A stretch of 44,304 nucleotides of DNA from Nitrospinales bacterium (GTDB lineage: Bacteria > Nitrospinota_A > UBA7883 > JACRGQ01). Shown piece by piece: positions 23,092 through 31,866 of this stretch; positions within the stretch are counted from its first letter, which is position 1, and every line of letters begins with the position of its first letter. The notes under the pieces were generated by a model. It was not told the DNA's origin, did no database searches, and saw nothing but the letters and a program-made list of their open reading frames with translations. The stretch is from NCBI GenBank assembly GCA_023248535.1, contig JAHFEJ010000007.1:18105-62408 (forward strand), in the 5' to 3' direction. The position numbers and the translations under genes were made by a program.

Positions 23092-23804
23092 TTCTTTTCC
23101 GATGTCATGATCACGATCTCGACGCGGCGGTTCTTGGGGCGGTTCTCGGGGGTGGCCGGGAACCGCGGCTTGAACTCGCCGTAGCCCGACACGATAAAGC
23201 GCTTGGGATCGATCTTCTTTTCCTCAACGAGATACTTCACCACTGCCGCGGCGCGCGCGGTGGAAAGCTCCCAGTTACTGGGGAACTGGACGGTATGCGT
23301 CGGCACGTCGTCGGTGTGCCCTTCCACCAGCACGGTGTTCGGCACGCTCCGGACGATGTCGGCCACCTTATCCAGGAACAGCCGCGTATCAGGCAGCAGG
23401 TCGGAGGTTCCGGAGGGGAAGAAAAAATCGCCCCGGGAAAAGAGCACAACCCCGCGGGAATCCGAGGTCAGCTCGATATCATTGGCGAGGTTGTTATCGG
23501 TGATAAGCGATTTCATGTGTTTTTTGACGAACGCTTCCGGGTCTTGGGCGCCGGTGACCGCTTTTTTGGCCCCCCCTTTGGCGCCGCCGTAGCCCTGCAT
23601 CATATCGGAAAGCTTCTTCTGGTCCGGCACGGAAATGGCGAACAGCATAACAAAGAACGTGAGCAACAACGTTAAAAGATCGCTGAGCGAGAAGAGCCAG
23701 CGCGCCTCATCCATCGCCTCGGCGGAAGCTTCCTCCTGGATGCCCGCGAGGACCGATGGCCGTATCTTCGGCTTGGGCCCGGGTGCCCGGCGTTCCTCTA
23801 ACAT
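23088..23804 (-). CDS. motB: flagellar motor stator protein MotB
   Basis: A 238-residue stator subunit. One membrane helix (about 38-58; SDLLTLLLTFFVMLFAIS) includes the Asp expected to carry protons or ions. A C-terminal OmpA-like domain (about 115-235) binds peptidoglycan; VEGHTDDVP and NRRVEI are its signatures. GGAGGGCGT precedes ATG 23804. Follows motA by 13 bases and overlaps the PilZ gene. Confidence 0.93.
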   Translation of the reverse strand: MLEERRAPGPKPKIRPSVLAGIQEEASAEAMDEARWLFSLSDLLTLLLTFFVMLFAISVPDQKKLSDMMQGYGGAKGGAKKAVTGAQDPEAFVKKHMKSLITDNNLANDIELTSDSRGVVLFSRGDFFFPSGTSDLLPDTRLFLDKVADIVRSVPNTVLVEGHTDDVPTHTVQFPSNWELSTARAAAVVKYLVEEKKIDPKRFIVSGYGEFKPRFPATPENRPKNRRVEIVIMTSEKK

Positions 23805-23817
23805 ACGCCCTCCTTAA

Positions 23818-24633
23818 TTACGGCGTGGCCGTCCGCTGGCGTTTGAGGTATTCATCGTACACTTTCACCCGCTGTTGCGGCGAGAGGTACGAGTTGAGTT
23901 TCCGTTCGATGATACGGGGATTCACCCCGGACTGGAGCATTAGTATTCCTTCGATGGCTACCTGGGTGTTGAGATGCTCTTCGTCCGTTTTTACATGCAA
24001 CTTTTCGGCGATCGGCGCAAAAAAGAGATTCGACAAAAGGATGCCGTAGAACGTGGTCATAAGGGCCACCGCCATACCGCGGGCCAGCACTTCGGTGGCG
24101 TTCGACCCGGCGGCGCTCGCATCGGCCAGACCCAACAACATCTGGACTAGGCCGATAACCGTCCCCATCAACCCAAAAGCTGGAGCCAGCTTGCCGGCGG
24201 TGCGGAAGATATGCTCCCCTTTTCTGTGGCGCACCTGTACAAAGTCAAGTTCGGTTTCCAGCACCTCGCGGATAAGATGGCCGGGATGGCCGTCTATCAC
24301 CATCTCAAGCCCCTGTTTAATGTACCGGTTTTCGATCCGCTTCATGTCCTCTTCGAGGGAGAGGAGCGACTGCTGGCGCGCCTTGAATGAGAGGCGGACG
24401 AAAAGGGCGATGATGCTTCCCGGCCCCGCGTCGTCCGCGCGGAAAATCTGGCGTAATACGCCGAAAACGCGCATGATCTGTGGCAGCGGAAAGCAGATAA
24501 ACATCGCCGATGCGGTGCCGCCCGCCACGATCAGGAATGCCGGAAGATCCCAAAAGTGCCTGATCCCCACTTCCCAACTCATGGCGATAAGCACCAGGCT
24601 GATGCCGGCTATGAACGCAAATAATGTACTCAC
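23818..24633 (-). CDS. motA: flagellar motor stator protein MotA
   Basis: A 271-residue membrane protein with four predicted helices (about 3-20, 28-50, 150-175 and 188-212). LAPAFGLMGTVIGLV is the conserved third-helix segment of MotA/ExbB-type stators, and the long cytoplasmic loop between helices two and three contacts the rotor FliG. It starts at GTG 24633 with GGGAGG upstream. Located between fapA and motB. Confidence 0.93.
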   Translation of the reverse strand: MSTLFAFIAGISLVLIAMSWEVGIRHFWDLPAFLIVAGGTASAMFICFPLPQIMRVFGVLRQIFRADDAGPGSIIALFVRLSFKARQQSLLSLEEDMKRIENRYIKQGLEMVIDGHPGHLIREVLETELDFVQVRHRKGEHIFRTAGKLAPAFGLMGTVIGLVQMLLGLADASAAGSNATEVLARGMAVALMTTFYGILLSNLFFAPIAEKLHVKTDEEHLNTQVAIEGILMLQSGVNPRIIERKLNSYLSPQQRVKVYDEYLKRQRTATP

Positions 24634-24655
24634 ATGCCTCCCATTATTTTACCGC

Positions 24656-25897
24656 TTAAATATACCCCATCCCGATCTCCGCGTACTTATCGTCGCCGGA
24701 GGCGGGCTTATAATAAAATGATACCCTTTCCTGCTCGCGGTCCAGCCGCAGCACAGCAGTTGCCATCTTGATGATGGTTCCGGGGTGGGCGATCTTCGCC
24801 ACGGTGACCTTTGCCTTGGCATAAAAACCGCCGCCATCCTCGGCGGCGCCGGTCAACTCCTTCCGCTCCTGCTCCAGCCGCGTTTGCAGCCGCATATATG
24901 ACATGATGGAAGCGCCAAATTTATGCAGGTCCTCTTTCTTTTCGTCGCTCAGGGATGCCCCTTGCTGGCGCATCGCCTCGGCAGCGGTGAACAGCGAAGT
25001 CGGCAGGTCGGCTTCGTCAAAACGCACCATGCCCCCCATCTGTTTCGATATATACTGCGCCAATCCGGTGACCGTGGCGATATCCTTTTCCAGGTTCTGC
25101 ACCGTTTCGTTAGCCTCTTCGATACGCACCAGTTGAAAGGGGTTGCCCCCCACTTCGATCTCGGTGACCACGGCCGCCTCGGAACCAATGCGGCTCACTT
25201 CGACCCCTTCGTGGGCAATCACCTTTCCCCCCACTAAAAATCCGTTGCCGCGCACCACCAGTTTTTTGCCGCAGAGGATGTTGGCGTTCATAATGCTGCC
25301 GTCCACCACGATATTCCCCGGCGCTTCCAGCGTTCCCTGCTGCACGAACTGGCAATAAAGATCCTTTCCGGCGGAAAGCTTTCCCTTTTCGCCGCCGTTA
25401 AAGCCCCCTTTGGCCACAATGCTGCCGGCCGCTTTTATGTTGGCGTCATCAATAAGGCCGCGCACCTCCACGTCACCGCCGGACATAATGGTAACCCCTT
25501 GGCTGAGGGACCCATGCACCAGCACCGACCCGGAAGTCTCCACGCCGCCGGTCCGGCTGTTGAGATCGCGGGCAACCTCGTAAACACCCCCCACCTTGAT
25601 CTTTTTTTCCGTTGCGCTGACAAACCCTTTTTTCGCCGCCGCCAACATCGGGTATTCACCCTGCGAAATGGTCATCCCCTCTCCCGCCACCTCGCGGGCT
25701 GTAACCCCCGCGGGCAAGTGCCACTTCACGGCGGAGCGGAATTGATCCGGGATTTCCTTGCCCTCCCCCACATAAATAGCGATTGGCTGCTGCGCTTCGA
25801 CCGGAATCGGAAGAGAAATGATGGCGCTCAGCGGGTCAGTCGGCCCGGCCGCCTTGATAAGCTCTGGCGGCAAAGCGAATATCAGCATATTTGGCAT
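24656..25897 (-). CDS. FapA-family (DUF342) protein
   Basis: A 413-residue DUF342/FapA protein. The central part (about 115-245) is a right-handed beta-helix of repeats such as VLVHGSLSQGVTIMSGGDVEVRG and NIVVDGSIMNANI, here broken into shorter matches. A coiled coil follows (about 265-370; NETVQNLEKDIATV). Members have been linked to flagellar assembly and to septum-site placement (FapA-FtsA studies). It is the first gene of a unit with motA, motB, the PilZ gene and perhaps merR, and has a sigma28-type promoter. Confidence 0.85.
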   Translation of the reverse strand: MPNMLIFALPPELIKAAGPTDPLSAIISLPIPVEAQQPIAIYVGEGKEIPDQFRSAVKWHLPAGVTAREVAGEGMTISQGEYPMLAAAKKGFVSATEKKIKVGGVYEVARDLNSRTGGVETSGSVLVHGSLSQGVTIMSGGDVEVRGLIDDANIKAAGSIVAKGGFNGGEKGKLSAGKDLYCQFVQQGTLEAPGNIVVDGSIMNANILCGKKLVVRGNGFLVGGKVIAHEGVEVSRIGSEAAVVTEIEVGGNPFQLVRIEEANETVQNLEKDIATVTGLAQYISKQMGGMVRFDEADLPTSLFTAAEAMRQQGASLSDEKKEDLHKFGASIMSYMRLQTRLEQERKELTGAAEDGGGFYAKAKVTVAKIAHPGTIIKMATAVLRLDREQERVSFYYKPASGDDKYAEIGMGYI

Positions 25898-25939
25898 CTG
25901 CTAAATCCCTCTCCCTCTAAATAAAACAGCGTTCCTGTC

Positions 25940-25966
25940 TTATCGGCAATCTATTTCTTTTCTACA
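25940..25966 (-). promoter_or_regulatory. sigma28 (FliA) promoter of the fapA-motA-motB-pilZ unit
   Basis: On the minus strand GCCGATAA (25940-25947) matches the FliA -10 consensus at all eight positions. TGTAGAAA (25959-25966) lies 11 bases upstream, a partial match to TAAAGTTT. The leader to the fapA start is about 33 bases and contains GGGAGAGGG. Confidence 0.75.
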
Positions 25967-26161
25967 GTGTAATGATCTTACATTTAACTGTTACGATTCG
26001 ATATTTTATATGAAAACCGCTTGATTTAAAAGCGCTTGAATTTTATGCGCCTCGATGACATCAAACCATTATTAATTTAACCTGGGCAAATAGGTTGTAT
26101 CTGGAGCACACAGCGGGGGATTGCCCCCCTTTCAATGCAGGATTACGGCACATAGCCGGGG
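25967..26161. other. intergenic, fapA promoter flank and ftsY end
   Basis: Mostly AT-rich sequence with no gene. GGGGG-ATTG-CCCCC (26115-26128) is a strong hairpin 34 bases past the ftsY stop and may end ftsY transcription although no T-run follows. AACCT...AGGTT around 26080-26097 is a weak inverted repeat. Nothing else seen. Confidence 0.4.
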
Positions 26162-27079
26162 TTACTGCAACAGCGCCTCGGAAAAAAGGGCGGGGTCGAA
26201 CGGCTGGAGGTCTTCGATGGATTCCCCCACGCCGATGTAGCGGATCGGTATTTTGGTTTCGTTCACAATGCCGATAACGGCTCCCCCTTTCGAGGTGCCA
26301 TCCAGCTTGGTGATAACAATGCCGGTAAGCGGTACGCTCCGGTTGAATTCCTTCACCTGATTGATCGCGTTCTGCCCGGTGGAGCCGTCGACCACCAGTA
26401 GCGTCTCATGCGGAGCGCCAGGAAGCTCGCGGTCGATGATCCGGCGTATCTTCTTCATCTCTTCCATGAGGTTGTTGCGGGTGTGCAACCGGCCGGCGGT
26501 ATCGATGATGATGAAATCCTTGCCGCGCGCGATGCCGGCTTTCATGGCGTCGAAGGCCACCGCGGAGGGATCGCTCCCCGCCGCATGACGGACCAGATCG
26601 GCCCCGGTCCGCTTCCCCCATTCGGCCAGTTGCTCGATGGCGGCTGCGCGAAAGGTGTCCGCCGCCGCCAGCAACACGCTTTTCCCCTCGGCGGCGTAAA
26701 GGGCGGAAAGCTTGCCGATGGTGGTGGTCTTCCCCGCGCCATTCACGCCGGTCATTAGGATCACATGGGGTTTGCCCCCGGATGCCCCCTTGGGCGGCAC
26801 GGTTAACATCGCCTGTATCCGCTTCGTTAAAAAGGGGCGCACCTCGTCAACGGAAGTCAGCTCCTTCTTTTTCACCGCGGCCTTTAACTGATCGATCAGT
26901 TCCATGGTGGTCGGCATACCGGTATCGGCGGCAATGAGGGCGTATTCCAGCTCTTCCAGCAATTCATCGTCAAGATGCACCCTGCCGGTGATGGCGGCGA
27001 TCTTCCCCACCAGCGCGTTGTGGGTTTTCGCCAGCCCGCTTTTAAGCCGCGCGAACAACCCTTCTTTTGTGTCAGCCAT
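26162..27079 (-). CDS. ftsY: signal recognition particle receptor FtsY
   Basis: A 305-residue SRP GTPase that receives ribosome-SRP complexes at the membrane. P-loop GVNGAGKTTT (111-120), DTFRAAA (141-147), DTAGR (193-197) and TKLDG near 255 are all present. The N-terminal acidic A domain of proteobacterial FtsY is missing, so it is the short NG form. Divergent from the secretin gene. Confidence 0.96.
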   Translation of the reverse strand: MADTKEGLFARLKSGLAKTHNALVGKIAAITGRVHLDDELLEELEYALIAADTGMPTTMELIDQLKAAVKKKELTSVDEVRPFLTKRIQAMLTVPPKGASGGKPHVILMTGVNGAGKTTTIGKLSALYAAEGKSVLLAAADTFRAAAIEQLAEWGKRTGADLVRHAAGSDPSAVAFDAMKAGIARGKDFIIIDTAGRLHTRNNLMEEMKKIRRIIDRELPGAPHETLLVVDGSTGQNAINQVKEFNRSVPLTGIVITKLDGTSKGGAVIGIVNETKIPIRYIGVGESIEDLQPFDPALFSEALLQ

Positions 27080-27223
27080 GATCCATACAGTTTAGCCGCA
27101 AGCGGGCCGGGGATGAAAGGGGCATGGCGCTTTTTTTCCGCGCCGCTATTCTTCATGATGGCGGGGACACTCTGTGTTAAGATAACCCAAATTTAATGGC
27201 AGACGCTAAAAGGGGGTATTGAG

Positions 27224-29386
27224 GTGCGGCGTTCGCGCAATTGGATGCCGGCGGCGATAGCCGCTGCAATAACCTTGCTGTCACCCCATGGCGCGCGGGG
27301 GGAGAATCTTTCCCTGTCCGGCGCGCAATCCGCCCCCCCCGTCACCCTGCAACAGGCCGCCCCCCTTCCGGCCCCGCCCGCGGGGGCACCGTCCGGCATT
27401 TCACACCAAAAGATCGAACGGGAAAGCGGCGCTGCCATTACTCCCGCATCCGGCACGCGAAAACCCGCTGAGAACGGGCAATCCATGGCCCTCAACTTTG
27501 AATCGGCCCCCATACGCGAAGTGATCAAAAACATCTGCGAGCTGCTCAACATGAACTACATCATCGAGCAGGACATCAAGGGATTTGTCACCATCCGCAC
27601 GCTCAACAAAATACCGGTCGCCAGCGCGCTCGACCTTTTGGACCAGCTGCTGATCCTCAACGGAATCACCCGCGTGAAAATCGGCAACTACTGGCGGTTC
27701 CTTCCCGCCGCCACCGCCATCAAAGAGCCGTTGCAGGTTTATAAGGATCCCGCCCCCAACGAATTCGCCGCGCGCGACCGCTACGCCATCCAGATACTCA
27801 CCTTCAACTACGTGGGGGCCGACCAAATACTTGAGCTTATAAAACCATTCCTCTCCAAGGACGCGTCCGCCACGGTGATCCAACGGCAGAATATGCTGCT
27901 GGTGGTCGAGCGCGGCACCAAGCTGCCGGAAATCGAAAGCCTTTCACGCGCCATCGATGTCGACACGCTGGACTCCATGCAGGTGAAACTCTTTGACCTG
28001 AAAAACGCCGGCGCCGGTGAAGTGGCCCAGGAATTGACCGCCGTCTACGCCAGCATGGGCTATGTAAAACCCCCTCCCGGCCAAGGTATCGTGTTCCTGC
28101 CGCTTGACCGGCTCAACAGCATTCTGATGGTGAATCCCTTTCCCAACCTCTATCCCGGCATCAAGGAGTGGCTGGAAAAACTCGACACCGGCTCCATAGG
28201 AAGTTCCGAGGTGACCACCCACATTTACCATGTGCAGCACGGCGACGCGGAAAACCTCGCCGGCATCCTGCGCCAGCTTTACGTGGAAGACAAAAAGCAG
28301 AAGGGGGCACAGCCCGCCACGGCGACAGCAGCCGCGGCGGCCGGCATGGCCATGGCCGGAGCGGCCATGGTGGAAGGACCGGTATTGATACTGCATCACC
28401 CGGACACAAACTCAATCATCATCCGCACGGCCGAGCGCAATTTCCAGATCATCTCGGAAACCCTGAAGCGGCTCGATCAGATGCCGCAGCAGGTTCTGAT
28501 AGAAGTGCTCATCGCCGAAATCCAGCTTACCGACAACCTTGAGTTCGGCATTGAATGGGCCCTGAATTCCTCCGGCGGCGGCACCGACGTAACAACCGCC
28601 AACAATCTCGGCGGACTCTCCCCAGCGGGGGCCACCAGCGTCGCGGCGAATCTGGGAAACACCGCGTTCAATCCGGTGGGCAACGCGCAAGGGCTGTCGG
28701 TTTTCGCGCGGAACAGCACGAACGTAATGGGGCTTCTTCACTCGCTGGCCGCCAAATCGAAACTCGACATCAAGGCCAGCCCGATCCTGATGACCTCCAA
28801 CAACAAAGCCGCCTCCATCGATATCACCAACGAAGTGCCGATCTCCACCATCACCACCACGCAAACCGGGGCCACCGCCCAGAACATCCAGTACCGCTCG
28901 GTCGGCATCCGGCTTTCCGTCACGCCAAAGATAAACGAGCAAAACCTCGTCTCGCTTGCGGTGGATCAGGAGATAAGCCAGATCGACGATGGCCGCAAGG
29001 CGGAATTCAAAGCGCTGGGGATATCCGCCATGCCGCTGCTCCGCCGCCAGGCAAAAAGCAGCATCGTGGTGAAAGACCGCGAAACGCTCATCCTGGGCGG
29101 CATGATCAGCGAAACGAAGGGCGGGGGTACGTCGGGCATTCCGTGGCTTACCGATATCCCCTTTCTCGGCTGGCTCTTCGGAACCAACAGCAGAACAAAC
29201 AATAAAACGGAACTGCTGATCCTCTTAACCCCGCGCGTGGTCGGCTCGGAAGAAGAGGCGAAAGCGATCACCGAACGGTACAAAGAACAGATCAAAGACC
29301 TGCAGCTTTCAACCAAAACCGGCAAAACCGAAGCCACCGCCCCCGAAGCCCCCCTCGCCCCCGGCGAAAAAGTGCTGGCCAAATAA
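27224..29386 (+). CDS. gspD: type II secretion-type secretin (GspD)
   Basis: A 720-residue outer-membrane secretin. A signal peptide covers about 1-26 (cleaved near ARG-EN). A Pro-rich stretch (35-85) leads to N0 (about 88-160; NFESAPIREVIKNICELLNM), three N1-type repeats (about 180-430) and the secretin domain (about 430-680; VLIEVLIAEIQL, VPISTITTTQTG, LILGGMISE, PFLGWLFG). An Ala/Gly insertion (about 365-385) lies in the third N repeat. GTG 27224 follows AGGGGG. No other type II genes are adjacent. A pilotin-binding S domain is not evident in the charged tail. Confidence 0.9.
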   Translation: MRRSRNWMPAAIAAAITLLSPHGARGENLSLSGAQSAPPVTLQQAAPLPAPPAGAPSGISHQKIERESGAAITPASGTRKPAENGQSMALNFESAPIREVIKNICELLNMNYIIEQDIKGFVTIRTLNKIPVASALDLLDQLLILNGITRVKIGNYWRFLPAATAIKEPLQVYKDPAPNEFAARDRYAIQILTFNYVGADQILELIKPFLSKDASATVIQRQNMLLVVERGTKLPEIESLSRAIDVDTLDSMQVKLFDLKNAGAGEVAQELTAVYASMGYVKPPPGQGIVFLPLDRLNSILMVNPFPNLYPGIKEWLEKLDTGSIGSSEVTTHIYHVQHGDAENLAGILRQLYVEDKKQKGAQPATATAAAAAGMAMAGAAMVEGPVLILHHPDTNSIIIRTAERNFQIISETLKRLDQMPQQVLIEVLIAEIQLTDNLEFGIEWALNSSGGGTDVTTANNLGGLSPAGATSVAANLGNTAFNPVGNAQGLSVFARNSTNVMGLLHSLAAKSKLDIKASPILMTSNNKAASIDITNEVPISTITTTQTGATAQNIQYRSVGIRLSVTPKINEQNLVSLAVDQEISQIDDGRKAEFKALGISAMPLLRRQAKSSIVVKDRETLILGGMISETKGGGTSGIPWLTDIPFLGWLFGTNSRTNNKTELLILLTPRVVGSEEEAKAITERYKEQIKDLQLSTKTGKTEATAPEAPLAPGEKVLAK

Positions 29387-29457
29387 TCTTTCAGCATTCT
29401 CTTTTCGATCCCCATAAAACGGGCGGATTATCACAATAACCGCGATTCAAGCCCCTC

Positions 29458-29488
29458 CCGCGGCGCACGCCAAAAGGCGCGCCTGCGG
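29458..29488 (+). terminator. possible terminator after the secretin gene
   Basis: Nested arms CCGC...CGCC-AAAA-GGCG...GCGG form an imperfect GC-rich hairpin 72 bases past the stop. It is followed by a short T-rich stretch (CTTCACTTTTCCC). Confidence 0.4.
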
Positions 29489-29515
29489 CGGCTTCACTTT
29501 TCCCGTAAAAAAAAA

Positions 29516-29544
29516 TTGACCCAACCCCCGGACTTGTGTAGTCT
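29516..29544 (+). promoter_or_regulatory. rpmH promoter
   Basis: TTGACC (29516-29521) and TAGTCT (29539-29544) with a 17-base spacer directly upstream of rpmH. An A9 tract just before the -35 may act as an UP element. Confidence 0.55.
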
Positions 29545-29553
29545 TACGGGGTT

Positions 29554-29688
29554 ATGAAAAGAACATACCAACCAAGCAAGATACGAAGAAAAAGGACTCA
29601 CGGCTTTATGGCCAGGATGGGCACAAAGAACGGACGCGCCGTGTTGAGCCGCAGAAGGGCAAAAGGCCGAAAACGGCTGGCCGTCTGA
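29554..29688 (+). CDS. rpmH: 50S ribosomal protein L34
   Basis: A 44-residue, highly basic protein. It begins [18 protein letters not shown] and ends [10 protein letters not shown], the universal L34 pattern; length is normal. It stands at the head of the conserved rpmH-rnpA-yidD-yidC-jag cluster. Confidence 0.98.
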   Translation: MKRTYQPSKIRRKRTHGFMARMGTKNGRAVLSRRRAKGRKRLAV

Positions 29689-29693
29689 GTCCT

Positions 29694-30026
29694 TTGTCCG
29701 GCAAATTTAGGAATTCCCGGCTCACCGGCCAAACCGCTTTCAGCGCGGTCTACGCCGGAGCCAGGTACGCCACCGCCGACTTGGTGTATTACTACACCCG
29801 ATCCTCGTTGCCGCAAGGCCGCGTGGGAGTCGTCGTCGGCAAAAAAGCCTTTGCCGGCGCAGTGGTGCGCAACCGGATCAAGAGACGGTTGCGCGAACTC
29901 TACAGACAGTTTGTGGCCGTCTTTGTGGGTCTTGACCTCGTGATTGTGGTCAAGAGCGGACGGCGGGAGCCTGAATACGGGAGCCTGGAGCGCCAGTTTG
30001 AAACCCTGGCGGGGAAAATACGGTGA
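29694..30026 (+). CDS. rnpA: ribonuclease P protein component
   Basis: A 110-residue basic protein that assists the RNase P RNA in tRNA 5' processing. The RNR motif is in [11 protein letters not shown] (about 60-70). TTG 29694, five bases after the rpmH stop, is the likely start. The stop overlaps the yidD start (GTGA). Confidence 0.93.
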   Translation: MSGKFRNSRLTGQTAFSAVYAGARYATADLVYYYTRSSLPQGRVGVVVGKKAFAGAVVRNRIKRRLRELYRQFVAVFVGLDLVIVVKSGRREPEYGSLERQFETLAGKIR

Positions 30027-30235
30027 TAAAGAGTTTTTTATTGCTCCTCATCAGGGGCTACCAGTTGGCGGTCAGCCCTCTGCTGCCACCGGCATGCCGC
30101 TTCCTCCCCACCTGTTCCTGCTACAGCCACGAAGCCGTCCACAAATATGGCGCATTGCGCGGCGGCTGGCTTGGCGTCAAGCGCCTCGCAAAGTGCCATC
30201 CGTTCCACCCCGGCGGGTACGACCCCGTTAAATGA
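30023..30235 (+). CDS. yidD: membrane protein insertion efficiency factor YidD
   Basis: A 70-residue protein with an amphipathic N-terminus and the family core [20 protein letters not shown], then [13 protein letters not shown] and [12 protein letters not shown]. It is thought to aid YidC-dependent insertion. GTG start overlapping rnpA. Confidence 0.93.
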   Translation: MIKSFLLLLIRGYQLAVSPLLPPACRFLPTCSCYSHEAVHKYGALRGGWLGVKRLAKCHPFHPGGYDPVK

Positions 30236-30248
30236 GCCGAAAGGACTA

Positions 30249-31862
30249 ATGGAAAAGAAAACGATCTTGGCGGTGGTTCTATCACTGGCCATTGTACTGG
30301 GCTGGAACTTCTGGTACTACCACCGCTACAAAGATACCCTGGAGGCTAACCGCAAGACCACCGAACAGCAAATGCTGGCAAAGGAAACAAAGCCGTCCGA
30401 GACCCCGGCGCCCGCGGTGGGTGCGCCCGCGATGACGGTATCAGCCCCTGGAACAGTTGACCCGATGGCGGCCGTCACCGCTCAGCAGCCGGTCAACGCA
30501 AAAACAGTGGTTGTTGATACCGGCGTTACCCGCGTTACCCTCTCTAACACGGGAGGCGTGATCCAATCGCTCCAACTCGTCAAATTCAACAACGACAGCG
30601 GGGGTACGCTCGACTTGGTCGATCCAAAATCGCCGCTCAAACCACTGGCGCTGAAATTCGCCACCGCCGAGGCGACCCAAAAAATCAACGCGGCGCTTTT
30701 TGTGACCGACGCGCCGGAAAGCATCACCCTTTCCCCCGAACATCCGGATGCCGCCGTCGTCTTCAGCCTTATCCTCGATAACGGGGTGGCCATCACCAAA
30801 AAACTCTCCTTCAGCCACGGGTCGTACCGGATAGGCCTGGACATGGCAGTTAATGTGCCCGGCGGAAACGTAACCGGCTCCACCTTTGGCCTCGCCTGGA
30901 CCGGACTGGGAGGGGATAAAGACACGATCAGCTATCACGGCCCGGTGGTACTGGTGGACGGCAAGCGGCTGGCGGAAGCCCCCAAAGAGAACGAGCCGAA
31001 AGACTACGAAGGAAAAGTGCTCTGGGGCGGGCTGACGGGCAAATACTTCTGCGGCGCATTTCTGCTCGACGCGGATAAATCGAAGGTGACCGTGACCCAA
31101 CCCTATAGCAAAGGCTACGAGATTACCGTGCACCTGGCCTCTAACGCGGGGCCGAACAAACTTTTCCTTTATGCCGGCCCGAAAGACCATGTCATCATGG
31201 ACAAGGAAGGGCACGATCTCGACCGGATAATCAACTACGGCTGGTTCAACATTATCGCCAAACCGATCTATATGGCGCTTCTTTGGATCAACGGCTTCGT
31301 GGGGAATTACGGCTGGACCATCATCATCCTCACCGTCCTCATCAAATCGCTCTTCTGGCCAATGACCCAGAGCAGCTTCCGTTCCATGGAAAAAATGCGC
31401 GCCGTTCAGCCCCAGCTTAAAAAACTCCAGGACCGCTACAAAAACGACAAGGCGAAGCTGAATGAAGAGATGATCGCCCTCTACCGCGAGCACCGGATCA
31501 ATCCGTTATCCGGCTGCCTCCCCATCATCCTGCAAATACCGGTATTCGTGGCGCTGTACAAAGTGTTGCTGGAATCGATAGAGTTGAAAGGCGCGCCCTT
31601 CCTGCTCTGGATACACGACCTTTCCATGAAAGACCCCTACTACGTGTTTCCCGTCCTGATGGGCATATCCATGTTCGTGCAGCAGAAGATGTCGCCCGCC
31701 TCGACCGATCCCGTTCAACGGAATATCATGCTTATCCTTCCGGTGGTTTTCACCGTGATGTTTATCAATTTCCCGGCGGGGCTGGTGGTCTACTGGCTGG
31801 TGAATAACCTGCTCTCGATCCTCCAGCAATATATGATACGGTTACAAAAGAAAGAGGGCTAA
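30249..31862 (+). CDS. yidC: membrane protein insertase YidC
   Basis: A 537-residue insertase. First helix at about 6-23 (ILAVVLSLAIVLGWNFWYY), a large periplasmic beta domain (about 65-330) and the five-helix insertase core from about 340. The cytoplasmic helical hairpin (QPQLKKLQDRYKNDKAKLNE) and the conserved groove Arg in TQSSFRSMEKM are present. ATG 30249 with AAAGGA is the true start; an earlier in-frame start at 30147 would overlap yidD. Size matches Gram-negative YidC. Confidence 0.95.
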   Translation: MEKKTILAVVLSLAIVLGWNFWYYHRYKDTLEANRKTTEQQMLAKETKPSETPAPAVGAPAMTVSAPGTVDPMAAVTAQQPVNAKTVVVDTGVTRVTLSNTGGVIQSLQLVKFNNDSGGTLDLVDPKSPLKPLALKFATAEATQKINAALFVTDAPESITLSPEHPDAAVVFSLILDNGVAITKKLSFSHGSYRIGLDMAVNVPGGNVTGSTFGLAWTGLGGDKDTISYHGPVVLVDGKRLAEAPKENEPKDYEGKVLWGGLTGKYFCGAFLLDADKSKVTVTQPYSKGYEITVHLASNAGPNKLFLYAGPKDHVIMDKEGHDLDRIINYGWFNIIAKPIYMALLWINGFVGNYGWTIIILTVLIKSLFWPMTQSSFRSMEKMRAVQPQLKKLQDRYKNDKAKLNEEMIALYREHRINPLSGCLPIILQIPVFVALYKVLLESIELKGAPFLLWIHDLSMKDPYYVFPVLMGISMFVQQKMSPASTDPVQRNIMLILPVVFTVMFINFPAGLVVYWLVNNLLSILQQYMIRLQKKEG

Positions 31863-31866
31863 TGCT

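Noticed and set aside
29387-29553. possible replication origin before rpmH
   Set aside because: The rpmH cluster is often near oriC, but no DnaA-box cluster, dnaA or dnaN is seen; only isolated weak matches.
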